This document shows, piece by piece, positions 56,131-64,000 of a stretch of 64,000 nt of DNA. The stretch is from Allacma fusca (lineage: Eukaryota; Arthropoda; Collembola; Symphypleona; Sminthuridae): positions 48,409,067 through 48,473,066 of the forward strand of contig OX359245.1 in NCBI GenBank assembly GCA_947179485.1. Direction: 5' to 3'. Within the stretch, counting starts at the first letter, position 1. Each line of letters begins with the position of its first letter. The translations under genes and the position numbers were made by a program. The notes under the pieces are model-generated. The model was given only the letters and a program-made list of their open reading frames with translations, was not told where the DNA came from and did not search any database.

Positions 56131-57240
56131 GCACGGCACCGCAGTTTTTGAGCTAATGCGATGAAACAATTTTAATAAAATCTGGCGAAAGATTTGTTAA
56201 ACCCTTTGGGAATTAAAAATTTGTTTATAGTTGTCGCTTAATTGCATGGGCTGGATAATTCACAAATGTTACTTCTGTTTTTGTTGGACAGAAGCACGTG
56301 ACGTTGAAGATTAATTGCTTAACTAATGCTCCTGTTTTGCTTTACGGTATTTGTATGATTAAAAACTTTCCGAAATAAATTCCAGTAAAAAATTAAATCC
56401 CTGGTGGAAGATTTTAGAACCACTTTCCCGCCATAATTACTTCCACAAATATTGCAGCACCTGTCTTATAAAATAAATTAAATTGCCTGCAAGCAAAATT
56501 TTTAGTCGTTCTTCCTTGAATGAAGATGTTGTTTTATTTATTTTATTATACCAAACATGGAAACGCTCGGAAAAATCTGACTTACGTTCAAGAGGTTGTT
56601 AGTGAATAATAGATGTAGTGGCGACAAAGCGCATATCAACTTTTTTAACGTTTTGCAACACGTACAAGCCAGCGGATTTTGTTTATAAAATGTGCAACTC
56701 CCTTATATATATTTCTGATGTAAAAATTCGAATTTAGATAATTTATTTAGCAGAAAAAATCAAACATCTGCAGAGCAAAAATAAAGTTGCTGAAACGATT
56801 TGCTGAAATTCTTTCAAGATTCAGGTTTGTCGGCATTTGAAGTAAAATTGGGGTAGAAAGGTAATTTCTGAGAGTAAGTTGAAATCCTTCTGAATAATTC
56901 ATCACGTTATGTTAAGGCAAAAATTTTAATTGCTTTTAAGCGAATAATGCGGCACCCCTGATCCAAATTTTTATTCTTTTTTCCTTGATTGAAACTTTCA
57001 ATTGGATCTTCAATGAGTAAACCAAACATGGTAGCGGCTGCTAAATGTGTGAGTTTAAACCACAAGCTGTTACGGAAGAATACATGTAGTGGCGTCAAAA
57101 TACAAACGTTTTTAAAATTTTGCAACAAATAGAAGCTATCGAATTTTGTAAGCAAAATGTGCAACTTCCTTCTATACATTTCTTAAGGAAGACTTCGAAT
57201 TTACAATTTTAAACAATTTATTTAAATATTATCCTTCTTG
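56130..57240. repeat. Array segment A, tandem pair
   Basis: Sub-units start near 56508 and 56984. Cores lie at 56617 (AGTGGCGACAAAGC) and 57088 (exact). Confidence 0.75.
56907..57179 (-). pseudogene. Segment A minus-strand frame, unknown protein fragment
   Basis: The 90-residue frame contains YRRKLHILLTKFDSFYLLQN, then KNVCILTPLHVFF, so it joins the peptide that ends 10903-11130 to the one encoded by the core, in a single phase. This is the clearest evidence that the core lay inside a coding frame (LTPL). The remainder (about residues 45-90) covers the sub-unit boundary and is less conserved. No family recognised. Confidence 0.4.
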
Positions 57241-58140
57241 ACCCATATCATTATTCTAAAGCAGGAATGTAACTGGGTTTGTAAACTCATTTAAAAAACT
57301 ATCCCTTATTCTTTGTTTGTCTATCTTGTCTCACATTACCCGTTCCCGACACCGCAATTTTTTACTTAGACTATTTATTCTTCTGTAAATGTTTATTGGA
57401 ATAATAATTAGTCTAGTCTTCAGAATACGTTTCACAAATGTAATAATTAAATGGAAGTGATTTTAAATAAAATTATCTCTTAAATAACAGGAAATGATGC
57501 GAGATTCTTAAAATATTGTATTATTGTAAACGGCACAGTTTTAATAAATTTGTTATTCAAATACAAATACAATAATTGGTTCAATGTTTTTTGTTCAAGT
57601 ACCATGGCATGTTACATTTTAATTGACCTGACCAAGTTGTGCAAGGATTTAAAATGGCATTTTTGCTTTAAACGAAATTAAATCTCACAATTAATTTTTG
57701 TACATTTGTTCCAAATAAGCATTTGTTACAAATTTGCCAAGACAACTCGTGTTCCTGAATTCGCACGAGAGTGTAAATTATTTCTACCGGCGTGACAGTT
57801 TTTAGTTTTAAAGAACCATTTCATTTATTTATGACTTTATTTTTCTATTCCTCTCTTGTCAATTGATTTTTAAGTGGATTTCCAAATGAAGCTCACAATT
57901 CAGTTTAGCAATTCACTTTTCAATTTTAAAAAGTTAACCGCAATATGCGTATACTTGCTAAGTGTCTTGTTACTTCTCAAAGCTTCTCTATCGGTTTTTG
58001 GCTTATCGCGTTGTTCACCGTTGTCGGGTGGGTTAAGTTGTTTTCTGGACTTTTTTGTTTGCTGTCTTCCGTGTTTGTTTGCGCTTGACACCTCATTTGG
58101 ATTTGTTATAAAGTATTCCGTGTTTTCTGTGTAAATCTTA
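57240..58140. repeat. Array segment K-like, copy 3
   Basis: It pairs with 11555-11635 plus 12456-12960 across the foldback element, and with 13965-14170. About 57295 is the empty site for that element. Opposite-strand frames at 57874-58134 and 57900-58091 overlap and are not kept in the paralog. Confidence 0.7.
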
Positions 58141-59180
58141 AAAAAAAATAATTATTATTGTTTATAGTTGCCCCTTGTATGGGCTGGATAATTGACAAAC
58201 CTTACTTTCGTATTTGCAGGACAGAAGCAAGTGCTATTTCCGTTGAAGCTTAATTGTTTAACTAATGCTAAATACTAATAAATAATGATTAAATACTTAA
58301 ATTTATTTCCAGCAAAATCAAATAATCCCTGGCTGGATATTTTAAAACCACTTTCTAGCCATTATTACTTCTGCAAAATACTGCAACATCCGTCTTATAA
58401 AAAAATTTAAATAAGCAAAACGTTTACATCGTTCTTCCTTGAATAGTGCTCTCCACTTTAGAGTATATTAGATAGCAGAGGATCCAAGATCTTCTCTGTA
58501 CAGAGGTAATTGTTCCGGAAAAATATATTTAATGGCGTTAAAACGCAAACGTTTTTAACATTTTGTACGTAGGATTTTGCACACAAAATGTGCAACTAAT
58601 GCTTTAGTAATTTCCAGAAAAAAAATTAAATCACAGGCGGGAGATTTTAAAGCTACTTTCTTGCCATTATTACTCCTGCAAAAATAATGCAGGACCTTCA
58701 TTATTAATTAAATTAAATCAGGCAAAACTTTTAAATCGTTCTTCCTTGAATGAAATTTTGCATTTTACCTTTGCGAGAACATCAAATATAAAATTAGTCG
58801 AAAATCTTTAATTTTTAAGTTAGCTGTTGCGGAAAAATACATTAAGTGGCGTCAAGACTCAAACTGTTTTTAAAATTTTGCAACATGTAGAAGCCAACGA
58901 ATTTTGTTTACAACATGTGCAACTCCCTTTTATATATTTCTGATGTAAAACTTGGAATTTAAACGTATTGACAATTTATTTAGTAGAGAAAATCAAAAAC
59001 ATCTGCGCGGCAAATATAAAGTTGCTAAAACGGTTTTGTTGTAATTCTTTCAAGATTCGGGTTTTTCGGCATTTGAACTAAATTTGGGGTAGAAAGGTAA
59101 TTTCTGAGAGTAAGTTTAAATCCTGCTTAAAAATTCATCACTTTAATGTTAAGGCATAATTTCGAAACATTTTTAAGCAA
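58140..59180. repeat. Array segment A, two sub-units
   Basis: Sub-units start near 58430 and 58736 (the first is shortened). Cores are at 58531 (ATGGCGTTAAAACGC) and 58845 (AGTGGCGTCAAGAC). It leads straight into D, without F or G between. Confidence 0.7.
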
Positions 59181-59750
59181 ATAATGTTATTCCAAGTAAG
59201 AACTAAACAATAATAATTTTGAGTCATTCAATATTTAAATATTTTGTAATATACGTGTATTAATTTGTTTCTTCGATTTTAATTCAATTTTAAAATATAT
59301 TCTAGTGGCAACATTTGCAAAGTAAACCGACATTATTCAATTCAAATTATAATTACAACGAAATAATATAATGGGTCGATTTATTTTACTCGCCTTCATT
59401 TCAAAAACATATGCTATGTCCTTGTCCCGAATTTAGGGCGGATATTTTGTCAGATCAAGAATAATTATTTGAGAATGCTATCATTGTTCAGTTATGAGAG
59501 ATTTAATATTAGGTCATTCCAGTTAAAAGTTTCCACTTTTTACGGAAATTTTTCTTGGCAAAATTCTCCTGTTACACGTACGTCTGAGTCCTTGTAAATG
59601 TGTTAAAAACTAAGGGAATCCGTCATTCTGTCGTAATTTGAGATTTAATTTAATTTAATTCAAAATTGTTGACAAAAATCCTGCCATTACCTAATTTGAT
59701 TTAATCAAATATGTTACTTATTATAGGGAACGTCGATTACATATACTGTT
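59180..59750. repeat. Array segment D, copy 4, right part only
   Basis: It corresponds to 5930-6424 and 49880-50420; the core-bearing left part is absent. It joins H at ATACTGTTATAATATATATG with neither Helitron nor hAT. Confidence 0.7.
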
Positions 59751-61050
59751 ATAATATATATGCCCGATAAGCTGGATATGTCCAAAATGCCCTCCAACGT
59801 GCCATATTTTCGGGCATATTTGTACATTGGGAAAACAACCTGATTTTCAGAATTTTTACAGGACATATTCGGCTTTTTGGGCATTTTCAATCGGGAATAT
59901 TAAGCATTTATGGCAGGTAAAACTCAGCATTATAGTCAAGCCAAAAACGCCACTGTTCAAAATAAGAACTTCAAACGTTTTTGCCAATTTTTTTAAAAAT
60001 GATTTTTATTTCAAGAGATACTTGATGTGTATTACTTTATATTGAGCTGACGAAAATAATAGAATCCAAGCTAAATTATAAGCAAGCTTTCGACATCTAA
60101 CAGACTGTCATCTTCAGGCACTAACAAGCAAGTTTAAAAAAAAACAAGCGTCCTCAAAATACCCTCCCAATCAGAACTTTAATTTGTATAACTTTCTTCG
60201 TCTGTTGTAGTTGCTTCTCCTTCTGTTGAAATTATGTATGTCGGCGTAAATGAAATTTCTCAAATCAACTTTTTCTGACAAGTGCTTGCTGGCAATTTCA
60301 ATGTTGAAAAGCTTAACCGCTGGCCAAGGAGCATCAATAGTTATGCATTTTAAAAACAACAACTGCTACAATTGTCTCCTGACTAGATTTGTTTACCTGT
60401 ACATTTTCGACAAAAATCCTGATGTTGCCTAATTTGTTTTACATAAATATGTTACTAAATGTTAGCAAAGGAATTTTAGTGAACGCATTTTACAAATACC
60501 GTAAATCAAGACATATTCTATAGGACATTTGCACATAAATCTTTCTAACGAGCTAAAATTTCAAGTGGAGGTTAGACATGAATTAATATCTCTGGCTCAA
60601 ATAAGTGCATTTATATTTTATTCAAGCAAATCAGATTATTAAACATTAAGGTTGCAATAATTATACATAGTCATTTCCCCTCCCCTAACCACACATGAGG
60701 GCGAATATAAAATTCTTTATTGAAGGTCTATCATTCATAAATACTTACGAAAAGCTATGTCTGCAGCAAATTTCATGGGATTCATTTGTGTTTAATCTCA
60801 ATTCCCTACGTTATCACAAATAACGGTCTCAGAGAATAAAAACGTACGGAAAAGTTTTACTTTATTCTCCTTTTTTAAAATTGTTTTAATGAACAGGCTT
60901 ATTTCAGAATTTTGTCTGCATATTACTCATTTATTCCTGATGTGTAATTTTATGAATGTTACTCAATTAATTGAGTTAATACATTCAAACGTGGGTTTAC
61001 GTTATCACAAATTCCCAAACAACTAAACCACCAATTTTCCGTTTAATTCC
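59750..61050. repeat. Array segment H, copy 4
   Basis: It matches the other H copies, with GCCCTCCAACGTGCCATA near 59789. A Penelope-type fragment replaces part of it at 60057-60147. The frames at 59827-60045 and 60171-60432 are short and not conserved. Confidence 0.75.
60057..60147 (-). mobile_element. Penelope-like 3' fragment, about 90 bp
   Basis: On the minus strand it reads GCCTGAAGATGACAGTCTG, then TTAGATGTCGAAAG, the same arrangement as the Penelope 3' region at 23049 (CCTGAAGATGA, then a short inverted pair, then TCGA). It sits between H blocks that are adjacent in the other copies. It is a second, much shorter insertion from a different family. Confidence 0.55.
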
Positions 61051-61860
61051 CTTCAGCAGTAAAGTACCTTCGACAATGAATTTTTAAATGATGTCAAATA
61101 AACGCCTTAGAGTTTAAAAGTACTCCAAAATGTGAGCAATCTCTACTGTTAATTTTACATACAAGACGGTTATTAACTTCTGTTCTTTGTGCACAGAACA
61201 ATTACAATTTTCTTCTAAACCTAACTTTTAACCTAACTAATAACTTTCAAACTACGGAACAAAATTTCAAGTGGTGACGATCATTAATGACCTTAAACAA
61301 AGAATATGAATAACTTTTTTTTCAAGTTTAATACTTCAAATTGATCCTAATCAAAATGTGTAGTAAAATGAGCACGGTGAAGAAAAGGCCATTGCTCAGT
61401 AGCCTATTTAAAACAGTTGGCAAATTTTGAAATATTAGCAAAGTATTTTGGCGGGAGGAGCCCTTTTATAATTTCAGGTTGAACATTTTTGGAATAAAAT
61501 AAATTAGTGTTTAAAATTAAATGTCAGGGAACTGCAACATGAATTGATAGCAAATTTTGAAACATCTTAAAATAAATTTGCTGGGAAATGGGGGAACTAA
61601 ATTGACTTTGTAAGTCCCATGCTATCCCTGGAGACAAAGCTTTGACTGAAACCTGTAATGACATCGCCGTAAAATTTTAAAAACACTTAATATTCTTGTC
61701 ATTTGGATGTTGATTGGGAAAATTAAAAACGTCCTTTATATGAAAGCAAAATGTCCCGTGTAGACTCGCAATATTTCTAGCCTACGTGTGTTTAAATTAT
61801 TGAATGCATCATCTTATACATTTGTATCAAGCTTCGGAAATATTGGAGCAAAATCGACAA
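61050..61860. repeat. Array segments C (left part) and E, copy 4
   Basis: C contributes only the peptide block (61060-61150), without its core. E begins about 61195 with core variant AGTGGTGACGATC at 61270. At about 61858 it switches to B-like DNA. Confidence 0.7.
61487..61632 (-). pseudogene. Segment E minus-strand frame, third copy
   Basis: It reads LSPGIAWDLQSQFSSPISQQ, then IYFKMFQNLLSIHVAVP, TGA, HLILNTNLFYSKN in one phase, aligning with 26734-26943 and 53829-54000. One in-frame stop. Unknown family. Confidence 0.4.
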
Positions 61861-62630
61861 ACCAAGGAACAAGGGAACATACGAGGAGCGTTTATCCCAC
61901 AGTGCATGCTGAAGTACTGGGCTTATGCTTGTACGGATCTCCCTATTTTGCGAAGTTATCTCACTGTCCTGGCCCAGCCATGCTTTACCGAGTGTGCATT
62001 ATTTCAGACACAACAAATCCAGCATCCACCTCTCTTGTTCCGTACCCTCCGCAGATGGCTTCAAAGCCATCACCATAGTTGGGTTCTTTTTAACATGTGT
62101 ATTAAATCTGGTAAATTTGATTCTGTAATTGCCAAATATTTCTAAGTGTAGAAGTTATCTATAAGTCGAAGATTTTACCATTACGATTATAAACAGCCAA
62201 TAGTCCTGATAACATTTAAAGCCGCTGGATGTTAAGTCATCCAATTTTGTTGGATCAAGTTTGTTCAGGGATAATTAAACCACCTTAATACAGGTATGCC
62301 ATTTTAAAAATATCTTAACTAAAACTTGCTCAACTAGAAACGTGTTTAAAAATAAATGGTTTCATAGTTTGTGAAAGCTAATTCAAACGGACATATTTCA
62401 ATTAAACATTTTGAAGTACATTTGACAAAATTCAATTTTAAATTCTTGCAAATAAACGGAGCTCCACAATGCCTTCAATTCATGTATGGGTTCGTAGACA
62501 CTTCTAATACAGATGATATTAACCTTCGTAACGGCTTCATGTATCAATCTCAAGAATATTCGGAGTGGCGTCAAAGTCACAAACATTTGTAAAAGTTTTA
62601 GTGTCCAACAAGCAGGGGATTTTTTGGGAT
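61860..62630. repeat. Array segment B, copy 2, with a GC-richer block
   Basis: About 61866-61960 matches 17436-17530 (ACATACGAGGA, then GTTTATCCCACAGT). About 61960-62060 is GC-richer with no partner; three overlapping forward frames cross it (61788-62145) but none is supported. About 62215-62600 pairs with 28860-29230. Exact core AGTGGCGTCAAAGTC at 62563. Confidence 0.6.
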
Positions 62631-62640
62631 AATTAAGCAA
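62398..62640 (-). pseudogene. Segment B minus-strand frame, unknown protein fragment
   Basis: The 80-residue frame runs through the core as LLQMFVTLTPLRIF and ends YLQEFKIEFCQMYFKMFN. Both ends resemble the segment C frame (core peptide, then a WQNLKIDCQ-x-YFN end), so B and C may be diverged copies of one exon. The paralog at 29000-29230 has stops. Unknown family. Confidence 0.4.
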
Positions 62641-63264
62641 ACAGAGCCTGCAGATAATGTTAATAATTGTTCAAAATTTAGAAGTAATCTTTAGAACTTA
62701 ATATGGGAACTATCCTGTAAATCACAAATTCAGTATTTTCGTAATTAAATAAAACAAGGTCACACGAATACTTTAAATGAAGCTTTTGTGGTCTCCTGAA
62801 CTGTTTCCGATTTTTTATCTAGGAATTTTTATTTAGAAAAATTGTACACCCAGTCAATCTACTGGAAGTTGTATATTCGGAAGGGAAAAGTTACACTACC
62901 GATTTTTGTTGACTTTTTGCAAGCAATAAGATAAACATTCCTGACACAAATGAAGGCGAAATTGCTAGAAGATATGATTTTGTGCATAAACTTTTCTTGA
63001 TATATTTTTAAGGTGCAGTTATTTGTAAACAAAATTTAAATCCTGATAATACAGTCATCATGGGATACTGTTTGAGTAGTTTCAATAATACCGGGAATTT
63101 CAGTTAACGCTTTTTGTGAAAATAATAAAATTAAAATTATTTCCTATCTAACTGCATCAGAAGGAGAATTAAATGCCCGAAAAAGATAGAATAATCATAA
63201 AAATTATCACACCATTAATCTGGTTTATTTTAATTTTGTTCATTAAGGGGGCAAAATAGTTGTC
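62630..63264. repeat. Array segment F, copy 6
   Basis: It matches 17640-17976/19124-19440 and 1-300. It breaks off after GCAAAATAGTTGTC at 63264. Confidence 0.7.
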
Positions 63265-63579
63265 TGTAAGGATGTAAACTATGATGTTAATTATGAAGGT
63301 ATCATTTCCTTAGGAACTCCTCCCAACATCCTTATTTGAATATCTATGCCTATTGGAAATGTAAATACATTAGAGATGAGAGGATGGATGTGTGTTGAGA
63401 GGAATCCAACCACACGTATTTAATTAACACTAATTATTACACGCAGAATACACTCGCGTCATTTAGACCGTGCCTCCTCATTTAGTGCTCTTAATTTGTG
63501 AAAGGGCTCTCCGAATCTCTGGACCACATCCCATATAAAGGTCCAGGATAATTCGTATTTTGGTTGGTGACTCCTTACA
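63265..63579. mobile_element. LTR-like block, 315 bp
   Basis: It starts TGTAAGGA and ends TCCTTACA, an 8-bp inverted pair with TG...CA borders, and contains CATATAAAGG (a TATA-like box) near 63532. No target duplication is evident, and the sequence on the right belongs to a different segment, so it may be one LTR at the edge of a rearranged element, or a short inverted-end element. Confidence 0.45.
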
Positions 63580-63650
63580 AATAACATTAAATCATAACCA
63601 TTAATCACCCCATAAGTATTACCCAATTCATTCAAACTTCACACGGTTGT
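63580..63650. other. Junction stretch, nothing recognised
   Basis: About 70 bases between the LTR-like block and segment A with no partner elsewhere in the window. Confidence 0.4.
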
Positions 63651-64000
63651 GAACACATATAATGGCGTCAACATGCATATTTTTTTAACATTTTGGGCGT
63701 ATAAGCCATCGGATTTTGTATATACAAAATGTGCAACTCTCTTCTATATATTTCTGAAGTAAAACAATGTATTAAGCAGGTAAACGCTTCTACAGAGAAA
63801 AATTTTTAAAACGGTTCGTTCTTTCAGAATTCGGGTTTGTCGACATTTGAACTGAAGTTGGGTAGTTCAATTATTTATTTTTACAAATATTTTAGTTAAT
63901 ATTATGTTTGTATATCAATGACGTCTTTAAATACCTTAATTTGTTAAATTTCCAGAAAAAAAGTAATACCTGACGGAAGATTTTAAAACTACTTTGTAGC
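63650..64000. repeat. Array segment A, cut by the window end
   Basis: Core variant ATGGCGTCAACATGC at 63661, then the usual A sequence (TCGGATTTTGTATATACAAA at 63709-63728). Continues beyond the window. Confidence 0.7.

Noticed and set aside
55818..56156. 112-residue forward frame in segment K
   Set aside because: The same phase is interrupted in the K copy at 34030-34360, and the likely signal is DNA-level repeat similarity.
57874..58134. 86-residue forward and 63-residue reverse frames
   Set aside because: They overlap on opposite strands and neither is kept in the paralogs at 12730-12960 and 13965-14170.
1..64000. CRISPR array, operon or bacterial origin
   Set aside because: Repeats are long, diverged and irregularly spaced, there are no closely packed genes with ribosome-binding sites, and the transposons are eukaryotic types.

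Overview
This window looks like an AT-rich, gene-poor stretch of an animal nuclear genome. The mobile elements (Helitron, Penelope-like element, LTR elements, many hAT miniature elements, a pogo-like MITE) and intron-type splice signals rule out a bacterium or phage. They fit an invertebrate, probably an arthropod; I cannot name the species. I see no rRNA or tRNA gene, no CRISPR array, and only two well-preserved reading frames of any length: a Penelope-type GIY-YIG fragment at 22341-22907 and a 325-residue frame ending in a partial BTB domain at 47594-48571.

Backbone. Once insertions are set aside, the window is a mosaic of diverged repeat segments, all in the same orientation. I label them A to M. 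The order D-H-C-E recurs four times: D 5000/H 7667/C 8830/E 9600; D 19790/H 22047/C 24200 and 25630/E 26440; D 41220 and 49838/H 51270/C 52715/E 53540; D 59200/H 59750/C 61050/E 61200. F and G segments precede D in the first two blocks. A, J, K and L segments lie between blocks. This is a higher-order, macrosatellite-like array with units of roughly 13-18 kb. Almost every A, B, C, D and E segment holds one copy of a short core, AGTGGCGTCAAA or a near variant, so the whole array may descend from one smaller ancestral unit. On the minus strand several segments keep the same reading frame between copies, with indels in multiples of three. The ancestral unit may therefore have been a minus-strand gene or transposon, now decayed.

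Insertions. Paralogous segments act as empty sites, so many insertions can be placed to the base. They are: eight hAT-type elements, seven with clear 8-bp target duplications (418-1385, 3189-3672, 15460-15851, 17977-19123, 24469-24867, 32418-33081, 38677-39657) and one with an uninformative AT-repeat duplication (50458-51269); a 1,242-bp Helitron (6425-7666); a foldback-like element with a perfect 32-bp hairpin (11636-12455); a 1.8-kb unclassified DNA element with a hAT nested in it (14325-16128); a pogo-like MITE (20406-20577); an 807-bp solo LTR (20776-21582); a 5'-truncated Penelope-like element (22341-23136); two short inserts at 36399-37703 and 37891-38316; and an LTR-like block at 63265-63579.

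The largest and most interesting insert is 42208-49837. It splits a D segment and ends in a complete 385-bp LTR preceded by a polypurine tract. At the left it carries only the end of a matching LTR plus a primer-binding-like site. It has no reverse transcriptase or integrase that I can recognise. It carries a broken Pro/Ser/Thr-rich protein built on a repeat of about 41 residues, and the 325-residue frame with the N-terminal half of a BTB domain. It may be a non-autonomous LTR element carrying unrelated coding sequence.

Segment borders are by eye and can be off by tens of bases. Borders of elements with terminal repeats and target duplications are exact as read.
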